In this document: piece after piece, positions 35,636 through 43,027 of the stretch | Layout of the letters: the number at the start of each line of letters is the position of its first letter | Position numbering within the stretch: position 1 is the first letter of the stretch | From: Nocardia wallacei | GTDB lineage: Bacteria; Actinomycetota; Actinomycetes; Mycobacteriales; Mycobacteriaceae | Direction of reading: 5' to 3' | NCBI RefSeq assembly: GCF_029868745.1 | Contig: NZ_JARWOP010000139.1 | Location: 1-43,027 of the forward strand | Length of the DNA: 43,027 nt | Program-made: the position numbers and the translations under genes | Notes under the pieces: generated by a model | Database searches by the model: none | What the model was told of the DNA's origin: nothing | Seen by the model: the letters and a program-made list of their open reading frames with translations, nothing else

Positions 35636-37604
35636 CGAGAGGCTGGGAGAGGGAGAAGAGCGCGAAGAGGGTCCGCCGACCAGCACGCTGGCGGTCGGCG
35701 AGGGAGAGCGGGAGGCGAGCGCCTCCCGCTTCGCGCGACTGTCCCGAGCCGTCTTCGTCGGTGGGGTAGTCCTCACCGTGGTCCTGTTCGCGGCCGGCGC
35801 CTGGCAACGGCGCTGGATCGCCGACGACGGACTCATCGTGTTGCGTACCGTGCGCAACCTGCTGGCCGGCAACGGGCCGGTCTTCAACGCGGGCGAGCGG
35901 GTGGAGACCAACACCAGCGCCGCGTGGACCTACGTCGTCTGGTTCTTCAGCTGGGTCACCCAGGCTCGACTGGAGTACGTGGTACTCGGTGTGGCGCTGG
36001 GGCTCTCGCTGCTGGCGGTCGTGTTCGCCATGCTCGGCTCGGCCCGGCTGTGGGGCGGCGCCTCGGGGCAGCTGCTGCTGCCGGCGGGCGCGCTGGTCTA
36101 TGTGGCCGTGCCGCCGGCCCGCGACTACGCCAGTTCCGGACTGGAGAACTGCCTGGTCATCTTCTGGCTGGGCGTGCTGTGGTACCTGCTGATGCGCTGG
36201 AGCCAGGCCGAGAGGCCCGGTCTCGCAAGCGTTTTCGGCCTCGTCTTCTGGGCCGGTCTGTCGTGGCTGGTGCGTCCCGAGATCACCGTGCTGGGCGGTC
36301 TGGCTCTGCTGCTGGTCTTCTGCGCGCCGATGCCGCGAACCCGGTTGCGGCCGATCTGGATTCGGGCGCTGCTGGTCGTGGTCGGCGGCGCGGTGCCGCT
36401 CGGCTACCAGATCTGGCGAATGGGCTACTACGGCCTGCCCTATCCGAACACCGCGGTCGCCAAGGAGGCCGGCGGCGCCAAGTGGGGACAGGGCTTCGTC
36501 TACCTGTGGGACCTGGTCGGCCCGTACTTCCTCTGGGTGCCGCTGCTGGTGCTCGCGGTGATCGCCGTCTTCTACCTGAGGTCCCGGCGCGGTTCGTCCC
36601 CGGCGGCCGGGCGCGACTCGGGCGACATCACCAGGCTGCGTGCCGTGCAGCAGCGGCTGCGCACGCCCGGCGCGGTGGTCGCGCTGATGCTCGTCGGCGG
36701 GCTGCTGCTGGTGGTGTTCAACATCCGGGTCGGCGGTGACTTCATGCACGGCCGCATGCTGCTGCCGCAGCTGTTCATCCTGCTGCTGCCCGTCTCGATG
36801 CTGCCGGTGAAGCTGCCCGGCGAGGCCGTCGCGGAGCGGGGCGTGCGCGGTCTGGCGCGCTGGTCGTTCGCGCTGCCGCTGGCGGCCTGGGCGGTGACGA
36901 TGGGCTGGGCGATCTTCGCCGCCGATACCGTCGCCAACACCTCCGGCAGCCAGCTCAGCGCCACCGGCATCGTGGACGAGCGGATCTACTACGTGCTCAA
37001 CAGCGGCCACGACCATCCGGTGCTCGCCGAGGACTACCTGGACTACCCGCGGATGCGCGCGATGGTGGAGGCGATCGAGAACACTCCGGACGGCGGGCTG
37101 CTGATCAATTCGCCGTCGTTCATGATGTGGTACGTCGCGCCGCCGCCGCTGCCGATCCCCGAGGGCGGCTACGGGCACACCGTCTACTTCCTGAACCTGG
37201 GAATGACGAGTATGAACGTTCCGCTGGATGTGCGGGTGATCGATCAGGAGGGCCTGGCCTACCCGCTGGCCGCGCACACCGACCGGCTCGTGGACGGCCG
37301 CATCGGCCACGACAAGAACCTCTACCCGGACTGGGTGGTCGTCGACACCGGCATGGTCGACCGGCATCCGTGGATGCCGTGGTTCATGGACGACAAGTGG
37401 GTGATCCAGGCCCGGACCGCGCTGAGCTGCCCCGCCACCCAGGATCTGCTGGCGTCCTACCGCGCGCCCCTGTCGGTCGACCGCTTCAAGCACAACATCA
37501 TCCAGGCCCTGCACTTCTCGAAGTACCGTATCGAGCGGGTGCCGAAGTACGAGATCCAACGCTGCGGCCTGGTGGACCCGATTCCGCCCGTGGTACCTAA
37601 CTAA
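35613..37604 (+). CDS. aftB: Terminal beta-(1->2)-arabinofuranosyltransferase AftB
   Basis: 663 residues, slightly longer than the mycobacterial enzyme owing to a charged N-terminal extension of about 45 residues. It has about ten membrane helices in the N-terminal two thirds and a C-terminal extracytoplasmic domain. The GT-C signature WIADDGLIVLRTVRN has Asp71-Asp72 in the first outer loop; VPPARDYASSGLEN, RVGGDFMHGRMLLPQ and RVIDQEGLAYPLAAHT are AftB-like. It adds the terminal beta-1,2-linked arabinofuranose residues, which carry the mycolates, using decaprenylphosphoryl-arabinose. GTG 35613 overlaps the end of ubiA by 23 bases. It is the last gene of the operon, followed by mycolyltransferases as in M. 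tuberculosis. Confidence 0.93.
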   Translation: MSLSISPDERLGEGEEREEGPPTSTLAVGEGEREASASRFARLSRAVFVGGVVLTVVLFAAGAWQRRWIADDGLIVLRTVRNLLAGNGPVFNAGERVETNTSAAWTYVVWFFSWVTQARLEYVVLGVALGLSLLAVVFAMLGSARLWGGASGQLLLPAGALVYVAVPPARDYASSGLENCLVIFWLGVLWYLLMRWSQAERPGLASVFGLVFWAGLSWLVRPEITVLGGLALLLVFCAPMPRTRLRPIWIRALLVVVGGAVPLGYQIWRMGYYGLPYPNTAVAKEAGGAKWGQGFVYLWDLVGPYFLWVPLLVLAVIAVFYLRSRRGSSPAAGRDSGDITRLRAVQQRLRTPGAVVALMLVGGLLLVVFNIRVGGDFMHGRMLLPQLFILLLPVSMLPVKLPGEAVAERGVRGLARWSFALPLAAWAVTMGWAIFAADTVANTSGSQLSATGIVDERIYYVLNSGHDHPVLAEDYLDYPRMRAMVEAIENTPDGGLLINSPSFMMWYVAPPPLPIPEGGYGHTVYFLNLGMTSMNVPLDVRVIDQEGLAYPLAAHTDRLVDGRIGHDKNLYPDWVVVDTGMVDRHPWMPWFMDDKWVIQARTALSCPATQDLLASYRAPLSVDRFKHNIIQALHFSKYRIERVPKYEIQRCGLVDPIPPVVPN

Positions 37605-37675
37605 CCGGTACCGATAACACAGTTGTTTTGGCCACTCTGTCTCGATTTGGTAACGCCGGGGCGGTACCGAAGCGA

Positions 37676-37681
37676 TAGGCT
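37676..37681 (+). promoter_or_regulatory. Possible -10 box of the first mycolyltransferase gene
   Basis: TAGGCT about 105 bases before the ATG, implying a long leader. GGTACCGA occurs twice just upstream (37607-37614 and 37663-37670), a direct repeat that may mark a regulator site. Confidence 0.4.
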
Positions 37682-37783
37682 CCCTGAGTACGTCCGTCGC
37701 GGGCGCGTGGTGGCATGCGTTGCGGCGGGGGATCCGCAAGAAGCGGCCGAGCCCGGCCGCACAAGGGAAAGGCCGAACAGAAT

Positions 37784-38881
37784 ATGCGAGGCGTGACTGT
37801 GCGTTGGGCGCAGGAAAGACGTCGGAGACGGTCGCAGCGGCAGGGTTCACGGCGAACCGGCTGGGCGAAGCGGTCCGCGCTGGGCGTCGCCCTGGCAACG
37901 CTGCTGCCGTTCGGGGTGTCGGTGGCAGGCGCCGGCACCGCGTCCGCGGCGTTCGACCCGTCCGGTATCGACTTCTGGGTTGATTCTCCGACCATGGGCC
38001 CGATCAAGAACCGAGTCTTCCGTGCCGCCGACGGCAATACGAGCCGCGTGGTCTATGCCCTCGACGGCATGCGCGCCCGGCAGGACATCAGCGGCTGGGA
38101 GATCGAGACCAATATCGCCGCCGAACTCACCAAGGCCAACATCAATGTCGTGATGCCGGTCGGTGGTCAGTCCAGCTTCTACGCCGACTGGAACGCGGCC
38201 AGCTCCTTCCTGGGGCTGCCGCCGATCTCCGGTTCGTCGTCGGGCTCGGCCTCGGGTTCGGGTGCGACGCAGGTGCTGGCCGATGGCCCCGGCAAGAGCT
38301 ACCGCTACGAGTGGGAGACCTTCCTGACCCGCGACCTGCGCAACGCGCTGCGGGACCGGCTGGGCTTCAGCTCGAGTCGTAACGGGGCGTTCGGCTTGTC
38401 GATGGGCGGTAGCGCGGCCCTGACCCTGGCCGCCTACCACCCGGAGCAGTTCAGCTTCGCCGGGTCCTACTCCGGTTACCTCAACGTGTCCGCGCCTGGG
38501 ATGAGGGAGGCGTTGCGCGTCGCGATGATCGACGCCGGTGGCTACAACATCGACTCGATGGCGCCGCCGTGGGGCCCGCAGTGGTTGCGGATGGATCCGT
38601 TCGTGTTCGCGCCGCGGTTGAAGGCCAACAACACCCGCCTGTGGATCTCGGCCGGTAGCGGCCTGCCCGGTCCGGTGGACGGCCCCAACTTCAACACGGT
38701 CAACGCGATGGGCCTGGAGGCGCTGGCGCTGGCCAACACCCGGGCGTTCCAGGTGCGCATGATGACCCTGGGCGCCGGCAACGTCACCTACGACTTCCCG
38801 GCCGTGGGTGTGCACAACTGGCGCTACTGGGAGAGCGAGGTCTACCGCATGCTGCCCGACCTCTCGGCCAATATCGGCTGA
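37784..38881 (+). CDS. Antigen 85-type mycolyltransferase, copy 1
   Basis: 365 residues. An Arg-rich n-region, a hydrophobic stretch and a TASA cleavage site give a secreted protein. The alpha/beta-hydrolase domain carries the Ser-Glu-His triad: Ser206 in GLSMGGSAAL, Glu312 in GLEALALANT and His344 in VHNWRYW. Antigen 85 enzymes move mycolates between trehalose monomycolate and arabinogalactan or trehalose. After YADWNAAS there is a Ser/Gly-rich insertion of about 30 residues (GSSSGSASGSG) not present in mycobacterial antigen 85 or copies 3 and 4. The cysteine found in Ag85C WVYCGNG is Ala here (WISAGSG). ATG 37784 was chosen as a typical signal-peptide start; later GTGs are possible. Confidence 0.92.
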   Translation: MRGVTVRWAQERRRRRSQRQGSRRTGWAKRSALGVALATLLPFGVSVAGAGTASAAFDPSGIDFWVDSPTMGPIKNRVFRAADGNTSRVVYALDGMRARQDISGWEIETNIAAELTKANINVVMPVGGQSSFYADWNAASSFLGLPPISGSSSGSASGSGATQVLADGPGKSYRYEWETFLTRDLRNALRDRLGFSSSRNGAFGLSMGGSAALTLAAYHPEQFSFAGSYSGYLNVSAPGMREALRVAMIDAGGYNIDSMAPPWGPQWLRMDPFVFAPRLKANNTRLWISAGSGLPGPVDGPNFNTVNAMGLEALALANTRAFQVRMMTLGAGNVTYDFPAVGVHNWRYWESEVYRMLPDLSANIG

Positions 38882-38896
38882 TCCCGGCCCGCTTCG

Positions 38897-38934
38897 AAAC
38901 CCCCACGGCGACTTCGGTCGCCGTGGGGGTTTTT
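38897..38934 (+). terminator. Rho-independent terminator after mycolyltransferase copy 1
   Basis: A perfect 14-bp stem (ACCCCCACGGCGAC paired with GTCGCCGTGGGGGT), a stable TTCG tetraloop and a following T-run. This is the clearest terminator in the window and separates copy 1 from copy 2. Confidence 0.92.
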
Positions 38935-39228
38935 CGTGTCCCGCGGCCTCGTTCTCACCTGTGCTGAAAATTTGCTGCCGTCATCGACGTGGGTTCGGCC
39001 GATCGCATCGATGGATTACCGTGTGTCGCGGGTCACTGTTTGATTCATTTCCGAGTTGAATCACTTTATTGCAACACCGGATCGCCGATACTCGATTCGT
39101 AACGCGGTACCAGCAGTACAGCGACGTCCTAGGTACGTCGACGGTTTGTCTGTGTTGTCCGAAGATGAGGGCCGGGCGCGTAGCGAGGGTGCGAGCGCGC
39201 TCCGTTCTCGAGCGAAAGGTCGAACTCG
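38935..39228 (+). promoter_or_regulatory. Long leader/promoter region of mycolyltransferase copy 2
   Basis: No gene is seen here. The stretch 39000-39080 is AT-rich for this genome and probably holds the promoter. GTAACGC and GGTACC occur near 39100, as they do upstream of copy 1, and CGACGT/ACGTCG form an inverted repeat at 39122-39140 around CCTAGGT. AAAGG lies before the ATG at 39229. Confidence 0.4.
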
Positions 39229-40308
39229 ATGCGATTTGCGCGGAGGAAGCCGAAGCCCGACGGAGTGCGTAGTTCGTGGCTGAAGCGATCGGTGTTGGGC
39301 ATGGCACTGGCGATGACGCTGCCACTGGGCGTGTCCGTGGTGGGGAGCGGCGCGACCGCGACGGCGGCGTTCGATCCGTCGGGCTTCGACTTCTGGGTCG
39401 ACTCACCGGTGATGGGCCCGATCAAGTCGCGGATCTTCCGCGCCAAGGACGGCAATACCAACCGTGTGGTCTACGCACTCGACGGCATGCGGGCGCCGCA
39501 GACCCTCAACGGCTGGGAGATCGAGACCAACGTCGCCCAGGTGCTGACCGACTGGAACATCAACGTCGTGATGCCGGTGGGCGGGCAGTCCAGCTTCTAC
39601 GCCGACTGGAACGCGCCCAGCTCGTTCTTCGGCATCGGCCCGACCGGCTTCGGCTCCTCCAGCGGCTCGGGCGCCACCGAGACCTTCCTGGACGGGCCGG
39701 GCAAGAGCTACCGCTATGACTGGGAGACCTTCCTGACCTCCCAGCTGCGCAGCGCCCTGCGCGACCGGCTCGGCTTCCGCGCCGATCGCAACGGTGCGTT
39801 CGGCCTGTCCATGGGCGGCAGCGCTGCGCTGACCCTGGCGGCCTACCACCCCGACCAGTTCAGCTTCGCCGGATCCTTCTCCGGCTACCTGAACATCTCC
39901 GCTCCCGGTATGCGCGAGGCGATCCGCGCCGCCATGATCGACGCCGGCGGCTACAACGTCGATGCCATGGCGCCGCCGTGGGGCCCGCAGTGGCTGCGGA
40001 TGGATCCGTTCGTGTTCGCGCCGCAGCTGATCGCCAACGGCACCCGGCTGTGGATCGCCGCGGGCAGTGGCGTTCCGTCGCAGCAGGATTGGGCGCTGCC
40101 GCCCGGCGCGGCCGCCGACCACATCATTCGCGGCGCGCCACTGGAGGCGATGGCGCTGGCCAACACTCGCGCCTTCCAGGTCCGGATGATGACGCTGGGC
40201 GCGCAGAACGCGGTCTATTCGTTCCCGGATGTCGGTGTGCACGACTGGTTCAACTGGCAGGACGAGGCGTATCGGATGATTCCGGATCTGTCGGCCAACA
40301 TCGGCTGA
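39229..40308 (+). CDS. Antigen 85-type mycolyltransferase, copy 2
   Basis: 359 residues, secreted (cleavage near ATATAA, mature start AFDPSGFDFWVDS). Triad: Ser194 in GLSMGGSAAL, Glu306 in LEAMALANT and His338 in VHDWFNW. Like copy 1 it has a Ser/Gly-rich insertion after YADWNAPS (FGSSSGSGATE), before the conserved YRYDWETFL. A second, smaller insertion (SQQDWALPPGAAADH) lies before the Glu block. The Ag85C reactive Cys is Ala (WIAAGSG). It is the closest relative of copy 1, with a 57-base tract differing at one position. The ATG at 39229 follows AAAGG. Confidence 0.92.
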   Translation: MRFARRKPKPDGVRSSWLKRSVLGMALAMTLPLGVSVVGSGATATAAFDPSGFDFWVDSPVMGPIKSRIFRAKDGNTNRVVYALDGMRAPQTLNGWEIETNVAQVLTDWNINVVMPVGGQSSFYADWNAPSSFFGIGPTGFGSSSGSGATETFLDGPGKSYRYDWETFLTSQLRSALRDRLGFRADRNGAFGLSMGGSAALTLAAYHPDQFSFAGSFSGYLNISAPGMREAIRAAMIDAGGYNVDAMAPPWGPQWLRMDPFVFAPQLIANGTRLWIAAGSGVPSQQDWALPPGAAADHIIRGAPLEAMALANTRAFQVRMMTLGAQNAVYSFPDVGVHDWFNWQDEAYRMIPDLSANIG

Positions 40309-40531
40309 CGGGCGCGCCGCGTTTCCTGCGGCAAATTGATGGTTTACGTCACGATTCGGTCTCGGGGCGCGTTTCCCGGGCCGTGGTTCCGAATGTCTGC
40401 CGATAGAAGAAGTTCGGGGAAAACAACGCCGAAACCTGCACTCACCACGAGAAGCATTCGGCGGCGATTGTCGCTCGTCATGCATCTCGGGTGCGGTCCA
40501 GACGGGGCCGCACGGGCGAAAGGTCGGTTCG

Positions 40532-41563
40532 ATGCGGTCAGTGCGATTGTGCGGAACGGTTGCCGGTGTGCGGGATTCGGCTCGGTGGCGCGGACCGGGC
40601 GCGGGTATTCGGCGCCTGGTCCGGGGGCTCGCGGGAGTGGCGCTGGCCGTGGCGATTCCGGCGGCGATGACCGTCGCCGTCGCGCCCGGCCCGGCGGCGG
40701 CCGCGTACAACCCCGACGGGTTCGATTTCTGGGTCGATTCCGGCATGGGCCCGATCAAGAACCGCGTTTTCCGTGCGGCGGACGGCAATACCGATCGGGT
40801 GGTGTACGCGCTCGACGGCCTGCGGGCCCGTAACGATCTGTCCGGCTGGGAGATCGACACCGACATATCCCGGGTGCTGCCGCAGTGGAACATCAATGTG
40901 GTGATGCCGATCGGCGGGCAGTCCAGCTTCTACAGCGACTGGGCGACGCCGAGCAATACCAACGGCCAGACCGTGCGCTATGCCTGGGAAACGTTCCTGA
41001 CCCGGGATCTGCGCAACGCGCTGCACGAACGGCTGGGTTTCAAGCCCGTCGGCAACGGGGTGTTCGGGCTTTCCATGGGCGGCAGTGCCGCGCTCGCCCT
41101 GGCGGCCTATCACCCCGATCAATTCCGTTACGCCGCTTCCTATTCGGGCTACCTGAATCTTTCCGGGCCGGGTATGCGGGAGGCGCTGCGCGCGGCGATG
41201 CTGGATGCCGGGGGCTTCAACATCGACGCCATGTGGGGCCCGCCGTGGGACGCGCGCTGGCAGCGCAACGACCCCACCTTTTTCGCGCCGCTGTTGCGGC
41301 AGAACGGCACCCGGCTGTGGATTTCCTCGGGCAACGGCCTGCCCGGCCCGCGCGACGCCGTGCGCAGCCCGATCGACGCGTACCACTTGACCAATGCGGA
41401 AGTGCTGGAGACGGTCGCCCTGGCCAACACCCGGGCGTTCCAGGACAGCCTCGGCGCGGCCAATGCGGTTTTCGACTACACCCCCGTCGGAGTCCACTTC
41501 TGGCACTACTGGACCGACGAGGTCTACAAGATGCTGCCGGACCTCAGCGCCAATCTCGGATGA
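40532..41563 (+). CDS. Antigen 85-type mycolyltransferase, copy 3
   Basis: 343 residues. The signal peptide ends in PAAAA, then YNPDGFDFWVDSG. The triad is Ser181 (GLSMGGSAAL), Glu293 (LETVALANT) and His322 (VHFWHYW). It has the short standard loop YSDWATPSNTNGQTVRYAWE, without the Ser/Gly insertion of copies 1 and 2, and the segment MWGPPWDARWQRNDP, which is closer to mycobacterial antigen 85 (MWGP, WQRNDP). The Ag85C reactive Cys is replaced by Ser (WISSGNG). ATG 40532 follows AAAGG in a context very similar to that of copy 2 (GCGAAAGGTCG), suggesting a shared leader origin. Confidence 0.92.
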   Translation: MRSVRLCGTVAGVRDSARWRGPGAGIRRLVRGLAGVALAVAIPAAMTVAVAPGPAAAAYNPDGFDFWVDSGMGPIKNRVFRAADGNTDRVVYALDGLRARNDLSGWEIDTDISRVLPQWNINVVMPIGGQSSFYSDWATPSNTNGQTVRYAWETFLTRDLRNALHERLGFKPVGNGVFGLSMGGSAALALAAYHPDQFRYAASYSGYLNLSGPGMREALRAAMLDAGGFNIDAMWGPPWDARWQRNDPTFFAPLLRQNGTRLWISSGNGLPGPRDAVRSPIDAYHLTNAEVLETVALANTRAFQDSLGAANAVFDYTPVGVHFWHYWTDEVYKMLPDLSANLG

Positions 41564-41570
41564 TGAACTT

Positions 41571-41586
41571 CCCGGCGAAAGCCGGG
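41571..41586 (+). terminator. Short hairpin after mycolyltransferase copy 3
   Basis: CCCGGC, loop GAAA, GCCGGG: a 6-bp stem with a stable GNRA loop, shortly after the stop. A four-T run follows only after about ten bases, so termination would be weak. Confidence 0.4.
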
Positions 41587-41840
41587 ACCGCCGTGGGATT
41601 TTCGGTTGGGGCGACAATCACCGGCCGGACGCGATAGGGTCTCCGCACCATTACGAAACGTGCACGGGCGGATTTCGGTCACGCGGTTCGTTCCATCTTG
41701 CTAACGGTTGGGCGGTCGAATATCGTCCAGCGAGCGCAAGTGTGACCAGTTCGTGGACGCGCCGTCGCTCAGGTCGGAGGTCGGGATCCGGAATGAGCGC
41801 AACAACCGCAGACTACAGCAGCAGAAAGAGAGCAAGATCC

Positions 41841-42902
41841 ATGCGTTTCGGCAGATCCGCCGCGCCGGCGTCCGATTCGACGCTCGCGTCGGAGACGGTC
41901 CAGCCAGGACGGCGAAATGCTCAGTTCGGTTGGCGCGCACGGCTGTTCGCCGCCGGCGCAGCGGCCCTGGCTCTCCCGCTCGCGGCAGCCGCCGCGACCC
42001 CGACGGTCGCGTTGGCGAACCCGGTTGTGGCCCCGGTGCATCGCACCCCGGCCGGTGGCTACGAAGAGCTGATGGTCCCGTCGAGTATGGGCCCGGTCAA
42101 GGTGCAGGTGCAGTGGGCGCGCAACGGTGGCAACGCCGCCATGCTGCTGCTCGACGGCCTGCGCGCCCGCGACGACCGCAACGCCTGGTCCTTCGAGACC
42201 AACGCGCAGCAGCAGTTCGGCAACGACGACATCACCCTGGTGATGCCGGTCGGCGGCCAGTCCAGCTGGTACGCGGACTGGCAGGCCCCCAGCAACACCA
42301 ACGGCCAGAAGTTCACCTACAAGTGGGAGACCTTCCTCACTCAGGAGCTGCCCACCTTCCTCGCCGACTACGGCGTCTCGCGCAACAACTGGGCCGTCGG
42401 CGGTCTGTCCATGAGCGGCCCGGCCGCGCTGCGCCTGGCGGCCTTCCACCGCGACCAGTTCAAGTACGCGGCCGCGTTCTCGGGCCCGCTGAACTGGAAC
42501 GCGCCCGGCATGCGTGAGGCGATCCGCGTCATGATGCTCGACGCCGGCCGCTTCAACGTGGACTCGATGGCCGCGCCGTGGAGCCCGCAGTGGCTGCGCT
42601 CGGACCCGATGGTCTTCGCCCCGCAGCTGCGTGGCCTGCCGATGTTCATCTCCTCCGGCAGCGGCCTGCCCGGCCCGCACGACAGCCCGGGTTCGGCGGT
42701 CGGCCTGTTCAACACCGGCAACGCGATGGCCCTCGAGGCGATCTCGATGGTGAGCAGCCGTTCCTTCCAGTCCCGGCTGAACTCGCTGGGCATCCCGGCC
42801 ACCTACGATTTCCCGGCCAGCGGCACGCACTCCTGGAAGTACTGGGAAGACGAGCTGTGGAAGGCGCGTCCGGGCATCCTGGCCGCACTGAACGCCGGAT
42901 AA
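41841..42902 (+). CDS. Antigen 85-type mycolyltransferase, copy 4
   Basis: 353 residues, secreted (signal ending near VALANP). It is the most divergent copy: the mature start lacks the FDFWVDS block and instead has YEELMVPSSMGPVKVQVQW, closer to mycobacterial antigen 85 (YLQVPSPSMGRDIKVQFQ, recalled). The nucleophile motif is GLSMSGPAAL with Ser190; Glu299 lies in LEAISMVSS and His330 in GTHSWKYW, the same THSW as in Ag85. It has no Ser/Gly insertion. The Ag85C reactive Cys is Ser (FISSGSG). ATG 41841 has AGAGAG upstream. The open frame extends far upstream without homology. The gene is complete, ending 20 bases before the artefactual G tract. Confidence 0.92.
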   Translation: MRFGRSAAPASDSTLASETVQPGRRNAQFGWRARLFAAGAAALALPLAAAAATPTVALANPVVAPVHRTPAGGYEELMVPSSMGPVKVQVQWARNGGNAAMLLLDGLRARDDRNAWSFETNAQQQFGNDDITLVMPVGGQSSWYADWQAPSNTNGQKFTYKWETFLTQELPTFLADYGVSRNNWAVGGLSMSGPAALRLAAFHRDQFKYAAAFSGPLNWNAPGMREAIRVMMLDAGRFNVDSMAAPWSPQWLRSDPMVFAPQLRGLPMFISSGSGLPGPHDSPGSAVGLFNTGNAMALEAISMVSSRSFQSRLNSLGIPATYDFPASGTHSWKYWEDELWKARPGILAALNAG

Positions 42903-42922
42903 CCGGCACGACATACCGCCTC

Positions 42923-43027
42923 GGGGGGGGGGGGGGGGGGGGGGGGCCCGGGCCCCCCCCGCGGGGGGGGGGGGGGGGGGGGGGGGGGGGCGGGGGGGGG
43001 GGGGGGGGCGCCCCCCCCCCGGGCGCG
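42923..43027. other. Low-complexity poly-G/C tail, probable sequencing or assembly artefact
   Basis: About 105 bases of G runs broken by C runs, directly after normal coding sequence. Two-colour sequencers report absent signal as G, and such tails are common at draft contig ends. It should not be interpreted biologically. Confidence 0.9.

Noticed and set aside
42923..43027. G-rich tract as a G-quadruplex or telomere-like end
   Set aside because: It begins abruptly after normal sequence and consists of G with some C runs, as expected of an artefact at a read or contig end.

Overview
This is high-GC actinobacterial DNA from a mycolic-acid-producing organism, most likely Nocardia or a close relative. 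It encodes galactan synthesis (glf, glfT2), decaprenyl-phosphate arabinose precursor synthesis (a PAP2 phosphatase and ubiA), arabinan capping (aftB), four antigen-85-type mycolyltransferases, a single PE/PPE pair and a septum formation protein. GTG starts, leaderless starts and TAGGCT-like -10 boxes are frequent. Many genes occur in an order recognisable from the Mycobacterium tuberculosis stretch Rv3804c to Rv3836, with blocks inserted or missing; the naming by synteny is from memory of that genome, not from a search. The window looks like a whole draft contig: it starts with a fragment of metE joined abruptly to another gene, and it ends in about 105 bases of near-pure G with some C.

Layout. 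1-1394: metE fragment, then a PPE gene and a PE gene (minus strand, PE first). 1563-4445: a small zincin-type metallopeptidase and a septum formation membrane protein (minus), divergent from serS. 4583-8483: a membrane GGDEF-EAL protein with a degenerate GGDEF motif, a YdcZ-type transporter and a Gfo/Idh/MocA oxidoreductase. 8539-12641: a metallo-beta-lactamase/Rieske fusion and a lipoprotein (minus), divergent from two tandem PlsC-type acyltransferases. 12665-16031: an MFS exporter and a divergent TetR regulator with two identical operators between them, then an agmatine deiminase. 16047-23849: an oppBCDA-type peptide importer with two tandem substrate-binding lipoproteins and a coupled membrane protein (minus). 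24034-25349: a HAD phosphatase and a small P-loop ATPase, convergent.

25404-37604 is the cell-envelope core. A secreted peptidoglycan amidase with LGFP repeats is divergent from a SpoIID/LytB-type glycan hydrolase; between them lie three 9-bp direct repeats that look like an MtrA site. A TipAS-type MerR regulator and a Tyr/Pro-rich membrane protein follow, then glf-glfT2-PAP2 phosphatase-ubiA-aftB as one overlapping operon. 37784-42902 holds four secreted mycolyltransferases, each with its own leader and all with an intact Ser-Glu-His triad.

How it fits together: glf and GlfT2 make and polymerise galactofuranose; the PAP2 protein and UbiA make the decaprenyl-phosphate arabinose donor; AftB adds the terminal arabinofuranose residues; the mycolyltransferases load mycolates onto them. 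The amidase and SpoIID-type protein would remodel the underlying peptidoglycan. No fully new system is evident. The best leads are the amidase/SpoIID pair with its MtrA-like box, the mycolyltransferase expansion with its Ser/Gly insertion, the degenerate GGDEF domain, the MBL-Rieske fusion and the doubled OppA.
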